64,000 nt of DNA from Hydractinia symbiolongicarpus (lineage: Eukaryota; Cnidaria; Hydrozoa; Anthoathecata; Hydractiniidae): positions 23,376,501 through 23,440,500 of the forward strand of contig NC_079880.1 of the NCBI RefSeq assembly GCF_029227915.1, written 5' to 3'. This document shows, piece by piece, positions 52,381 to 64,000 of this stretch (position 1 is its first letter; every line of letters starts with the position of its first letter). The translations under genes were made by a program, and so were the position numbers. The notes under the pieces were generated by a model. It was not told the DNA's origin, did not search any database, and saw only the letters and a list, made by a program, of their open reading frames with translations.

Positions 52381-53577
52381 TTATTTGTAGAAAAAGTTTC
52401 CAGGAAAATAATAAAAGATGTAGCTACCTAGCTAACTGCATTTAGCATAAAAATTATTGCTTAAGAATATTGTTTAGCCACACTGCATCTTTATATATAG
52501 CTCTAGCTAACTACCTAGCTAGCTAGGCTTCAAAATATTCGTTCCTAGCCAAAAATCCTAAAATTGGTGCGTTTAAGATCTGTACGTAGCTGAAAAACGT
52601 GACAATTTTTACCTTAACACTAAAACATAAAAAAACAAATATTACAAAAATAAAGAGCTTATAGAAGACAAAAAGGTGAAAAAGATCTACAAACAGCACT
52701 GACCACCATCACTTTAAAAACTAAAATAGCAATCATGTTTTGATCCTCATTTTTCTTTGTTGGCATGTCCAGGCCGCGACAATCCTGGATTAGTTTTTCA
52801 ACAAATCAACAAATCAGACGTTTTGACTGGTTTTACTACGTGCGAGCGGTCGAAACAAAGCCAGCAAAACTGTCAGTAAAACCGTCCTATTTGTTTTCTG
52901 TGGCTCCTGACCGGAATCAGCGATTAAAGACATGGGAGTAAATTATTATTAAAAATGCCGTATTAAAATAATGTATTCATTGAATCATATAATACGAGTC
53001 CAAAACAAAAGTAAACAAGGTGTTTTTCCATTTTGATCTTCCCTTACAGAGCTTAATGCTACTTTTTTGGTACTATGTTTCCGAATTTTTGACGGAATAT
53101 AGATGTTCCCGAAGTTTCTTGAAAAGGTACATATATTTTTGTGCGTAGTAGCTTTCACACAAAACTTTTTGCACGTTGCTTCTGTACTAAATTTTTCACA
53201 TAAATAATTTTTTTGGCACGAGTGCCTGAATATTAATACTCACAAAATAAGTAACAATAACGTGTTCATCTAACTAAATTTTCATCGAATATTTTAATGT
53301 CTCGAGATTATCGAAAACTGCCCCATTTGGCTCATCATCTATTGTTTTGCATTTCTATTGTTTCCGATTTTAGCATGGCACGAAGAACAATACTGGCACC
53401 TATTTAAAACCATATAGTATAAATTAAATTTAAAAAATGACACAAAAAATTAGCGAAAAAAAGTCCAAATTTTCAGGGACAATAAGCTACAAAAAGTAGA
53501 GTATAATCCTTTTCTCGCCCAGTATCAATGTTCGGAGACGGATTAGCACAAGTTTTGAACATTATACTGATGGAGGG
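52381..53577. other. Non-coding stretch with TAGC runs
   Basis: No gene or clear element. Short (TAGC)n segments are present near 52425 and 52500-52530. Confidence 0.4.
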
Positions 53578-53822
53578 GAAGCTTTGTAATTACTTGCTCT
53601 TGCTACACATGTAAAAGGGGTTTACTGTCGTTATTTTTGACCAGGTTGTAGCTATATAGTTGTGGGTGCAAATCCTGTAAGGGAGAGGAAGCTTTGTAAT
53701 TACCTTGCTCTTGCTACACATGTAAAAAGGGTTTACTTTCATTATTTTTGACCAGGTTGTAGCTAATAGTTGTAGGTGCAAATCCTGTAAGGGAGAGGAA
53801 GCTTTGTAGTTACCTTGCTCTC
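53578..53822. repeat. Tandem repeat, 110-bp unit, about 2.2 copies
   Basis: Units begin GAAGCTTTGTAATTAC at 53578 and 53688, and GAAGCTTTGTAGTTAC at 53798. Each includes TTGCTCTTGCTACACATGTA and AATCCTGTAAGGGAGAG. Identity between full units is high. Confidence 0.9.
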
Positions 53823-54567
53823 GGGTGAGTTATTCCGCGACCCTCATTGAGTTTACTGCACGGCAAGCGGTCCCTTGCCGCATTTCCAAGCCTAACAGTG
53901 GCTTGGATTTTAGACGTCCGACATTTTGTTTGATGAGTAGTCTGGCACACAGGCGTGGCGTGGCGTGGCTCTTGAAAGATTAACTAGCCAGCGAGGCAGA
54001 TCACAGTCAAAACAAAACAAACAAGAAACTGAAAAAGTATCCAGCGATACATTTTGTATTTGTTGAATGTAGTGATGGCTTATTCTATGGATTGTTTTAT
54101 GGTAAGTATTTATCATTTATAGCCATTTTCTCATGATAGTTTGCTTGGAAAGATACACCCTACCCCTAGCTACCTAGCCTGCTTGTGAGTTTAAGCTGTG
54201 CTGTAAACAGTGTCAGTGAACAAAGGACAAATACATTGTTCATTAATTAGCTTGTTAAAGGAGAATTTGAAAAATAGCTAGATACCTCTTTTATACAAAA
54301 ACACTGTTTTTTGCAATGGGGCGAACAACGGTGACTAAGTTACTGTGTATTACATCAGTTGTTAGCTAGCTAGCTATAAGGTTGTCGAAAAACTGCAGGT
54401 ACAGCCACGGCTCAGGAAAGTGTTTCAGGTAGTCGCTGTGTTCTTAAAAACTATGTACACCTGACTTCCACTTTTTGACATCCTTATATCATTTTCCCAC
54501 AGAGCCTTTTTTCAGTCAGCTGGCTAGAAATATACATAGCTAGTTTGTTTAGTATAAAATAGTAATG
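53823..54567. other. Non-coding stretch
   Basis: I see no gene. A TAGC run lies at about 54365-54377. GGCGTGGCGTGGCGTGG (about 53953-53969) is a short simple repeat. Confidence 0.4.
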
Positions 54568-55221
54568 TCAAAATTTTATCTCCCAACGTTGCAAAGGTTT
54601 TTTACCCAATGTCACTCTCCTCAGGAAAACATTCGCTTCTTCATCTGCTTTTATATCTTCATTGTTGGGCTGATAACCTTTTGATAATTTTTGATAATTT
54701 TTTTCGCATGCCTGCAGTTGTTTTTTGAATTGTTCATGTGCCTTAATACTTTCATCTGAAGTTTTAGTAACAGCGAAAAGCATTCTTTTCATGAATATTC
54801 ATTTGCAGTGTTTTTAAATTTGATGTGATGCATGTCAAACTGTGTCAATACTGGACTTTCACCTATCATTTTATGGATCAAAATACCGATATTTGATTTA
54901 AAGGATGAAGGCTTTTTCTCGGACGTGCAGGGTAAAAGTTGTAATAATCCAGGCTCTGTGATTTCTCCCAACACATTAACATTCTGCTCTATGCTGTCTT
55001 CATTTAAAACAATCAATTCTTCATTCTCTTCTTCCGCTTCCTCCTGTAAGTATAACAGTTTTTAAAAACTGTAGTTGAATAAGGAATTTCGTAAATTAGA
55101 TTCACCGTTATTGTAACATAAAATTTTTTAGAAAATTGATTTGATATTTTACTTACCAGATCAACTTCGATGTTTGTTTTAGAATATTCATACGAATTGG
55201 CTTCATCATTTTTTTCTGCTC
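54568..55221 (-). CDS. Putative exons of an unknown acidic protein
   Basis: On the minus strand, an exon at 55157-55221 (acceptor TTTCGTAG, donor GTAAGT) reads [20 protein letters not shown] and joins in frame, across a 113-bp intron, to an exon starting at 55043. That exon reads [20 protein letters not shown], then [20 protein letters not shown] and a stop at 54789-54791. A second frame (54568-54792) reads [20 protein letters not shown] and may be a frameshifted continuation. Splice signals and an acidic composition unlike its AT-rich surroundings argue for real coding. No family recognised. Confidence 0.4.
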
Positions 55222-55292
55222 CTACGAAATGAAAGAACCTTATATCTACAAACAACACATATATATATACACAACATATATATATACACAAC

Positions 55293-55651
<359 letters not shown>

Positions 55652-55680
55652 GATATTATGATTTTATAATATATATATAT

Positions 55681-55717
55681 AAATGAGGTAGCCGACAAAA
55701 TGCAAAAAGTGCTGACA

Positions 55718-55759
<42 letters not shown>

Positions 55760-55776
55760 TGTCGGCTACCTCATTT
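55681..55776. repeat. Perfect 20-bp inverted repeat around a (TA)n loop
   Basis: AAATGAGGTAGCCGACAAAA at 55681-55700 and its exact complement at 55757-55776. The 56-nt centre contains a second TA run. It looks like a tiny foldback element or MITE remnant. Confidence 0.9.
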
Positions 55777-55779
55777 AAC

Positions 55780-56655
55780 TTAACAAGATTTAGGTGTTTT
55801 ACTGTCAAAATGGAGTTACTTTTTTTAACTTTTGGAGCAAAAAGAAATTTCGATTTTGCTGGTATAAGTAATAGAATACAAATGTCTCATTATTTTGTAT
55901 TGTAGCAATAACAAGGGGAATATCTAATCTATATATTATGGAACAAAGAAAAGGAATCAAGATTTCTCCTGTTTTGATATAGGGAGATATTTACTTCAAT
56001 TTTTCCCAGTGTTTTGTCTATTTGACTTCCTTATCTCATTGTTAAAAACGTTTTAATCATCCTAAACTATGGTGTGCCATTTCCCACATACCTATAGTTT
56101 ACGAGACAAAAGAAGGAAAAGGATGGTGTAAATGATCCTGCTACCATGCGTTGTGAACGTCACCATATTTTGTTAACATTTCAGTTTCCAAATATATATT
56201 TTAATTAGCATTGTTGTTAGTTCGGCATAAAAATATCTGAATCTAATATTTAAATACTTTGACACTTATTTACACTAGTTCATAATCGCGTTATTGAATG
56301 GGCCAATATGACGAAAAGTCCAAAAGAGTTTATTACACCTTAGTAGTAGCGTGGCGATTTGCACAATTAATCAGCGCATCGCACCTATGCAATTATTTTG
56401 TAATTGTTTGACCATTGCTTGCAGTCATGCACTTTTAAAGGAATATGCATAACGTAAAATTGGCAGTTGAAGTTGTAAGTGGTAAAGAAATTACTATGTG
56501 CACTGAAAAAATTAATTATATGCTGAACCCGCGTACTTTTTTATTGCCAATTTTTATCAGTTTTATGCAATTATTCTTTATTAGTGACTAAATTCAAAAA
56601 CTTACTCGGCAAAAACTGACTAAATTAAAAAATTTAGTCGGCAAAAAGTGACTTT
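55780..56655. other. Non-coding stretch ending at a hairpin
   Basis: No gene seen. At 56634-56647 and 56659-56672 TTAGTCGGCAAAAA and its exact complement form a hairpin with an 11-nt loop. A smaller one (GACTAAATT...AATTTAGTC) overlaps just before it, and TCGGCAAAAA also occurs at 56606. Confidence 0.5.
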
Positions 56656-56991
56656 TTATTTTTGCCGACTAATGTTTTTCCAACTTTTTTGTTCCTGATA
56701 AGGTACCCTTGGTTGAACCTTTATCGTAATAATGTTCTTAGTGGAAAATATTTCACTCTTACAAAATAAAATGGAAATGTTAAAATGTTCTTCTTTGTGT
56801 TTGTAAGCCATCAGCCGAATTAAGCTTGTGGAATCAGCGCCAAAAGATTGTAAAACTTCATAGTAATCCCTAAGATTAGCAAAGATCACTGGTGCAAAAG
56901 TTCCACTAATTAGAGGTATCCTCGTTTTAGAAAGTATATTATTTTCAGGACATTTTTTTGTTAAATCATTAAGTTCCCAACTATACCTCAA
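56656..56991 (-). CDS. Unrecognised ORF
   Basis: 111 residues (MRYSWELNDLTKKCPENNIL, then ISGTFAPVIFANLRDYYEVL and FGADSTSLIRLMAYKHKEEH). Amino-acid balance is more protein-like than in neighbouring frames, and no stop occurs for over 330 bp in AT-rich DNA. It could be an exon. No domain recognised. Confidence 0.22.
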   Translation of the reverse strand: MRYSWELNDLTKKCPENNILSKTRIPLISGTFAPVIFANLRDYYEVLQSFGADSTSLIRLMAYKHKEEHFNISILFCKSEIFSTKNIITIKVQPRVPYQEQKSWKNISRQK

Positions 56992-59264
56992 ACCTCATTT
57001 TAAAGTGAATAAAAGGGTAAGCCGCGATGAGGGACATAAGCTACAAACTAAGGTGTTTGGTATAGTAGCTGTGAAATAACTTCATGCTTGTGTTGAGATG
57101 AATTGAAATTTCATCTTTAGTTCCATTGATTAGATAGATTAAAAATTAGTTGGGTATATTATAAATATATTTAAAAAATGTGTCCGCTAAATAAAAACAA
57201 ACTTGAAGAAGTCCATTTGGTGAATGAAATGGGCGGATAATAGTGTGCTCTTTTACAAAATTTTCTTTGAGACGCTGACCGGAGTTTCGCTGGCGTAACC
57301 AAGTCTATCTGTGAAAAAGCGCCCGGCTTTTGTAGTGTCCGTTAATTAGAAAGAAGCTACAATAAGTAAAGAAAATGCGGTACTTTATTGTCAAAAATCT
57401 AAACGGTAAGTTTTTGCGTGGCCAATTTTTAAGGGACTTTATTTTCACGGATAAAATTCACCGGAATGAAAAAATTAGCTTTTTGATAATTTCAATATTT
57501 GAGTTCGTCATTGTGAGCAATGACCTTAAAAAGGTTGTTCAACTTAATACAAACCGAAAATTTAGAAGTAAACCCATCGACGAGTTTACAAATCGAAATG
57601 ATCACAGCTTTGTCAGGATAAAAATAGATATGTAACCATGAGCAAGAAAAATAAAAATATAGCTACATATACCTAAAATCGTGTCAAGAATAAGATAATA
57701 CCATAACTCTGTTGAGAAGAATAACATATTTTTACAATGAAATGTGACTGTTGTGTAACAGGGATATTCTCATAAAATGTTTAGGGAATAATTTTTACTG
57801 GGATCCAGATTAGCATTTGAAAAGGGGATTTGCCGGACACTACATGCGGAAATTAATGCTTATAAGAACAAACTACGAATAATTGATAGTAGGAAGGCAA
57901 AGATGAAGTAAAACTATCTATGTAAATAAACTACAATTTATCTTTTTAATTAAGTCACGGTGGTTTTAGAACCACCCTTCCCTATTTGTCACGCTCCATC
58001 ACGTTTTTATGTAAGACCCCTTTTACGTGACGTCACGCTCGGTTGAGTCCTCACTTCTTTCAAGCTCCTGAAACGCGATGCATATAGCAATTCTCTTTCT
58101 CGGCGGGCTGCAACTCTTTGGGGTCGCACTTTTCATGTTTCAAAGCTTTTGGCAACTGCACGCGATTCTTTTGTTCGGCGGTATAATAAATAGTTTCGAT
58201 TTGATACTTTTAAAATATAAATGGCAGTGTCCGCAAACACGGCTTGTGATTTTGTCCTTGTTACTTCATCTAATGCATCAATTTTGCGTTTCCGTTCATT
58301 TTAGTACTTTTTTGGCGTTGTCGGTTTAACTTTAGTTCTCCCAGCTTCTTCTTCAAGCTGTCAAGGTTTCCTTTACGTGTTTTTGTTCCACTTTAAGCAT
58401 TTTCGGTCAACTGATTGAGTTCTCTCTTCTGATACAATACAACCAACATCTCATTTTCTATGTTAATTTGATTGTTCAGCTTTTTTTGTTTTGTTCGGAC
58501 GGAGTTTTTTCTGCCAACCTATAATTCTCTCCCTCATCAATTGTGAAAGTTTCCTTAACTTTAGAAGCAGGAGAAGAGGTGGGAGCCGGAACCGGAGTTT
58601 TTGATAAATCCGCTGCACCTAAAAAAGCAAAGAAAAGAGGTCCAAATAATATTATTATTCTTATGAAAGATTGTTAATTTAATTCATTGTAAATACAAAT
58701 GAAATTCGCTTACTTTTCTTTGAAGAGTGTTTCCAAGGCGATAGAATAGTGCCTTTTATAGGCTAAGCAGCATTTCTTTCATGCCTCCATGTTTTAATTA
58801 GAGCAATGACTTGAGATATCAGCTCAGGAAAAGATTCCTTTCTCATGTTTTGCCACACACTTTACAATAACAACGTGTTTGTTTTGACAAGCAAATCTGC
58901 CTTTATACGCTGTGGAAAATGAAGGCAAATGAAGTCGCCATTTTTACTACCGAATAAACAGTATGTTCAAAGCCAAATATATACTGAAATGCATGTTTAC
59001 AAACGTTCGAATTCTAAACTAAAACACTAATTATTACTATTCCCTATCGACCCCTTATTTACCGTCACGCTACGTCATGAAAAAACGGGAAGATCTATCT
59101 ACCCGCTAGCATGAAGTAATTATTAAATGGCCCAAAACAGTATCTTAATGTCCACGATATTGCAATTTTTCTTAAGTTCGTTTTTCTTTTCCTTTTTGGC
59201 GCTTCCATTTCGCAGCTGCACATGATACAACAAATAATAAATTTTTATAAATAGTTGATTTGCG
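56992..59264. other. Non-coding stretch
   Basis: No element or gene that I can support. A frame at 57375-57635 (MRYFIVKNLNGKFLRG, then Lys/Phe/Asn-rich) could be chance. Confidence 0.35.
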
Positions 59265-59303
59265 AATTTTACAAGTTTCTCCACATGAGAAACTTGTAAA
59301 ATT
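59265..59303. repeat. Perfect 17-bp inverted repeat, 5-nt loop
   Basis: AATTTTACAAGTTTCTC (59265-59281), CACAT, GAGAAACTTGTAAAATT (59287-59303). The core AGAAACTTG is shared with the hairpin at 17513-17545. Confidence 0.92.
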
Positions 59304-59544
59304 TGTTTGTTTTCCTGTTCATTTGTTTCATTTTACGGTTAAAAATAATATAAGATCAGTTAATTGCACTACTGTAGGCTGTCAAATTCTAACCTCGACC
59401 CCAGAGCCTGTTGTCTTCTTTTATATCTGAAAAGCTAGATAAACCATCCCAATAATAATCTTCAGTAAGAAGTTACGCACGTTGATAACGATAATTTTGT
59501 AAGCTCAGATTAACCAATAAAACATTACATTGTCTTAGTCAGGA

Positions 59545-60700
59545 AACTTAGACCACGTTTATACGCATACAGGACAAAATCTCTTCCCGGGATGGAACTC
59601 GTCCCGGCGTGAAACGAAAAGTGTTTACACGTGAGCCTCATCGAGGGATGAAATCAGCATATTTTCATCTCGGGATGAGTAATCACATCCCGGGATGAAA
59701 CATTAATTTTGCTAACTTTGCGTATGATAATTTGAATTGATATTTTTTAATTTGTGAGTAGAAAGGTCAAACGAGAAACCTAGAACGATGGCGCCTGAGA
59801 GAAGTAGTGTAATATTGTTGATCACAAATATATCGACAATTTTAACTATAACATCCCTTCTGTTACAGTTGCATATAGTATTATTAATACAACTAGCAGA
59901 GTAATATAGAAACAATGTAATTCTTCTGAGGGAAGCTGTTTGGTAGAAACAAAGCATTGACTAGATGTCGACGAGCAAGATTGAGGTTGGTGGCTCGCCG
60001 TTGGCCGTGTAATCCTCACTATTTTCAATCGGCAAAGTTTCCTCCACTTCATTTTCTTTTGCGTCGCTATCAATCAGTACACTCTTTATTTTTTTTTAAC
60101 ATTTCCTATAAAAAATCAATAATTACCAATTTAAACAGACACCATCATTTTAGCATACAGCAGGCATAACATTAAAATGGCGTGCATTTTTAAAACACTT
60201 TCTCGTACAAACATATGAGAACCATAATTAATGCTGGAATAATATTTGAACTCGTATAAATTTAGGATGGAATTTCGTTATCTCATATATAAATTAACGA
60301 AGAAAGTTACAACCAACCTTTTCATATTTTTTTCCAAATGCTTTCTTTACTTCTTTGCGTCGATTGTCACAAAAAGAATGATCGGATTCATTTTATAGTT
60401 CTTATATTTAAAATGATGTTCAAAAAGTGTGAAAAGTGTACATTCAGCATTCTCATCCCGGAATGAAAAGAATTATTGTGTTTACACTTATTTTTTTTCT
60501 TAATCTCATCCCGAGACACGATTTTACCCTGTCTTTAGGATAGGGATGAAATTTAACGTGATGATCTCATCCCGGGATAAAATTTTATTCCGCCTTAAAC
60601 ATGTAAACATTGTGAGGACTTTCAGAAGACACAGAGATGAACTCATCCGCGTACGAAACTCATCCTGGGATGAAATTTAACGTGTGAGCGGCCTCTCAGG
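59545..60700. mobile_element. Non-autonomous element with CATCCCGGGATGA arrays at both ends
   Basis: The palindromic word TCCCGGGATG and near forms occur repeatedly at about 59584-59695 and again at about 60455-60680, in both orientations. GTTTACAC or GTAAACA words lie near both clusters. The interior has no transposase. The layout, subterminal repeats in inverted arrangement around a non-coding core, suggests a DNA-transposon derivative. Exact ends and a target duplication were not resolved. Confidence 0.45.
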
Positions 60701-62500
60701 AAAGTCATAATTAAACACTTAAATGTGATGTGGGTCCAGGGAAGAAGCAACATTGCGGCTTAAAGTAGTGATTGCCTTCTCGTGTCCAGTGCTATTCTTT
60801 CAAAGACCACGAGGCCCAGAGGAGAGAATAACGCAAAATAATTGATACGATGACAAGAATTTACGATGATGAGAAACTACACGGAATACACACTTTTTTA
60901 TAAAGACACGAGCCTAAAAAAAAAGCCTCAATCTTTAAATATTGCTTCTAAAACTGAAACAACCCGAGTCTAAATTTTGCCATGAAATGAGGAAATTCCA
61001 GGATATGAATTCCTTTACAATGATTTTTAAAACGAAATTCCTCTTGAAATGTAATCCAGGAATAAGAATATATAGAATTATTGCACAAAAATAGTACTCA
61101 TTTTGTATCTCTTACGTACCGCGTTGTTGTTATTATTAAACATCTACTGTTGATATTGGTGGATCTAAAAAAATAGTTATAATTTCTTCTCCGATTTTTT
61201 AATTCGAGAAAGTGAAAAAGATGAAGGTGTTTTTCTTTCGCACCTATTAGGCATATCTTCCGTCTGCGTAGTCGTAACTTGCATTACATTAGCAATTCCG
61301 CCATTTTAAAGGCAACGTTTTCAAAAAAGCGTGGACATGTGATGAGAAAATTTATATTTTAATAAAATGTTTTGACTTCTTTCGGAGATACGAGGTCAAA
61401 CACAAACTAACACATGATGGATTTATTATTCACACTAGATGGAAGGTCCTCTATACGCTCAGGGGACACATTTGCAGTTGCCTTATTTTGATTTCTATTT
61501 CCGCGAAAGTTTCTTACATAACACATTCAATATTCTAATGACTTGAAATGCGTGTATTTAATGCAAAAATGTCTTTTTTAATAATACACAACGTTTGTCT
61601 GTTTTCTTTCTTCCAAGTTATGACTGAAAATACCGAACTAGACCAAAATTGGGACTTACAAAAGAGAAGGTTTTCTCAAAATTGCTCAAATTTGAAAGAA
61701 AGTACAAAGGTAAAAAAAATGTTTATCTGTCTGTGACAAGCAAAGTGAAAATGTTCTTTTTCCTTTGAAGTTTCTAAAAAATACATGTCTCAAATTTTAA
61801 TCGACAAAGAAAACGTTGCCACGTGAATAACAGTAAGTCAAAGATAAATTTTAGGACTACGCTAGTTTTCCAGAAAATGTTCACAAATTTCTTTCACTAA
61901 ACAATGCGCGTTACTTGCAACAACAGCAATCCCCGTCAAGAAGAAGCAAATTGACCGTTACAGGCGAGCAAACCACGAAGCAAACTAGCTCTATTTATAA
62001 GAAAAATGCAAATTTAAAGTCATTGTAAACTTTTATTTATTCATAAGTAAAGCTATATAATAATAGTTGCATTCTGTTTGTGTCACATAAAAGGGTCATA
62101 AAACAGCAATCTCATGATAGGTGAAAATCTGAGCACAGGCTCAGACCGGCGCACCTGTGGCTTCTTCCACAGCCTAACGAATAGTTCTATTTATATTAAA
62201 CATAACCTTCCGATTCAACAGATAATTTTCCAAAGTAAAACTTGGCACTAACTGGATAGCTACTTAATCAAATAATTCGAAACTTTGAAGTTGGACGATT
62301 AACTCTTTGTTTATTGTAAGTATATTTCATATGCATAGTTATGTTACATTGATAATGCGTTGCATTAATATTTTAAGTGTCATTGATAATTAAATATAGC
62401 TTGGTTTCCAATAAAAGTTATAACTTGTGGTTAACTGCACGCGTTTTCAATTTAGTCGTAACAATGACAGTTCTAAGTATTAGATTATACCGCAACAAGC
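60701..62500. other. Non-coding stretch
   Basis: AT-rich, without recognisable genes or elements. A short frame at 61548-61736 has no features of note. Confidence 0.4.
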
Positions 62501-62514
62501 AATTTTTGTCTGAT

Positions 62515-64000
62515 TGTCCACCAAATGCTGCATTTTTCAGCCTATAGTTTTCAAAATTGTGTTATAGCGCCGCAATTGTCCACCAAATGCTGCATTTTTT
62601 GTTCATATTAATTTTAAGTTATTAGATAGTATGGCAAAATGTAATTTTTCTCAGATTGTCTACTAAATGTTTCAATTTTGTGCCTATAATTTTTGATTCT
62701 GTGTAACAAAACCACATTTTTTCACTTAGTGTCCACCAAATGCTGCATTTTTGTTTATATAAATTTTGTAGTATTAGATTATACTGCAATATGCAATTTT
62801 CATCTGATTATCCACCAAATGCTGCATTTTTGGGCCTTTATTTTTTAAAATTGTGTTATAGCGCCGCAATTGTCCACCAAATGCTGCATTTTTTGTTCAT
62901 ATTAATTTTAAGTTATTAGATAGTATGGCAAAATGTAATTTTTCTCAGATTGTCTACTAAATGTTTCAATTTTGTGCCTATAATTTTTGATTCTGTGTAA
63001 CAAAACCACATTTTTTCACTTAGTGTCCACTAAATGCTGCATTTTTGTTTACATAAATTTTGAAGTATTAGATTATACCGCAACATGCATTTTTTGTCTG
63101 ATTGTCCACCAAATGCTGCATTTTTCAGCCTATAATATTTGATATTGTGCAATAAAAGCGCATTATTTCACTTATTGACCACCAAATGCTCAATTTTTGT
63201 ATATATTTAATATTTTAATTTTATATTTTTGTATATATTAAATATCAAAAAATCCCGTCAAAATACACTATTTCATTTAGTGTCCACCAAATGCTGCATT
63301 TTTGTTGATATAAATTTTAAGTTATTAGATAGTACGGCAAAATGTAATTTTCCTCTGATTGTCTACCAAATGCTCCATTTTTCACCCTATAATATTTGAT
63401 ATTGTGCAATAAAAGCGCATTATTTCACTTATTGACCACCAAATGCTCAATTTTTGTATATATAGATGTTTTAAATGTCAAAAAATCCCGTCAAAATACA
63501 CTATTTCACTTAGTGTCCACCAAATGCTGCATTTTTGTTTACATAAATTTTGAAGTATTAGATTATGCCGCAACATGCAATTTTCGTCTGATTATCCACC
63601 AAATAATGCATTTTTGTGCCTATAGTTTTCAAAATTGTGTTATAACGCCGCAATTGTCCACCAAATGCTGCATTTTTTGTTCATATTAATTTTAAGTTAT
63701 TAGATAGTACGGCAAAATGTAGTTTTCCTCAGATTGTCTAACAAATGCTTTAATTTTGTGCCTATAATTTTTGATTCTATGTAATGAAACCACATTTTTT
63801 CACTTACTGTCAACCAAATGCTGCATTTTTATGCCTTTATTTTTAAAAATTGTGTTATAGCGTCGCAATTGTCCACCAAATACTGCATTTTTGTTCATAG
63901 AAATTTTAAAATATTAGATAGTACCGCAAAGGGTAATTTTCCCTCCAATTGTCTACCAAATGCTCCATATTTGAGCCTATCATATTTGATATTGTGTAAT
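62515..64000. repeat. Satellite array, units about 60-90 bp with higher-order structure
   Basis: The word CCACCAAATGCTGCATTTTT and close variants recur some twenty times, separated by AT-rich spacers with AAGTTATTAGATAGTA or TATAATTTTTGATT words. Longer blocks repeat: GTTATAGCGCCGCAATTG occurs at 62561 and 62854 (293 bp apart), then near 63639 and 63854 with changes, so units are grouped into composite repeats. The array runs off the window end. Confidence 0.9.

Noticed and set aside
58078-58329. Leu/Phe-rich 83-residue frame resembling a membrane protein
   Set aside because: Hydrophobicity follows from T-rich DNA; no start context, homology or splice signals.
62515-64000. CRISPR-like regular repeats
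   Set aside because: Units and spacers both vary in length and sequence, and the context is animal; this is a satellite.

Overview
The window is AT-rich eukaryotic DNA packed with transposable elements of many classes. The protein families seen are CR1/Jockey-type and R2-like LINEs, BEL/Pao, Helitron/Helentron, Tigger/pogo, Tc1, piggyBac-type MITEs and a DUF7869-type gene. This mix, plus short GT-AG introns, fits an early-branching animal, most likely a cnidarian. That is inference; no host gene or rRNA settles it.

Main result: the window holds several copies of an R2-like non-LTR retrotransposon. Its single reading frame runs reverse transcriptase (RT), CCHC knuckle, restriction-like endonuclease (RLE), then a C-terminal ubiquitin-specific protease (USP, peptidase C19). 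Copies lie at 265-3506 (5'-truncated, split by a piggyBac-type MITE), 3545-4890 (a divergent subfamily), 31983-33437 (5'-truncated) and 33438-38904 (nearly full length, one in-frame TGA). Separate 3'-end or RT fragments lie near 6.4, 14.1-14.5, 21.6-21.9 and 26.2 kb. The 3' UTR carries an internally duplicated unit and two small hairpins that recur in diverged copies.

Layout: 0-5 kb, two RLE-USP copies. 4.9-5.5 kb, an OB-fold/RPA-like remnant. 5.9-7.1 kb, two abutting MITE-like elements. 7.7-13.5 kb (minus), a decayed Helentron coding for a herpes-tegument/C76-like cysteine protease with a degenerate 2A motif at its start, then a DUF6570-type region, HUH Rep, PIF1-type helicase and an AP-endonuclease fragment. 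14.6-16.6 kb (minus), an intron-containing Tigger/pogo transposase remnant. 16.7-19.4 kb (plus), a DUF7869-type gene. 21.9-23.1 kb (minus), an LTR-element gag remnant. 24.7-25.6 kb, a second Tigger.

27.6-44.1 kb is a nested stack. LINE A (minus; ORF1 with an intact 2A peptide and an SGNH esterase domain, plus an EN-RT ORF2) is cut by a BEL/Pao element (31440-40347, LTRs without substitutions, 5-bp target duplication GTTTC). The interior of that BEL element is occupied by two head-to-tail RLE-USP copies. A broken LINE B lies just downstream.

46.3-48.8 kb (minus) is the Rep half of a canonical Helitron. 50.4-51.3 kb holds a second C76-protease/Helentron N-terminal fragment. The rest, to 64 kb, is mostly non-coding: microsatellites, foldback hairpins, short tandem repeats, putative exons of an unknown acidic protein, and a satellite array from 62.5 kb to the window end.

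Two unrelated classes of mobile element here carry deubiquitinase-like cysteine proteases of different folds, and two carry 2A-like motifs at the N-terminus of a coding region.
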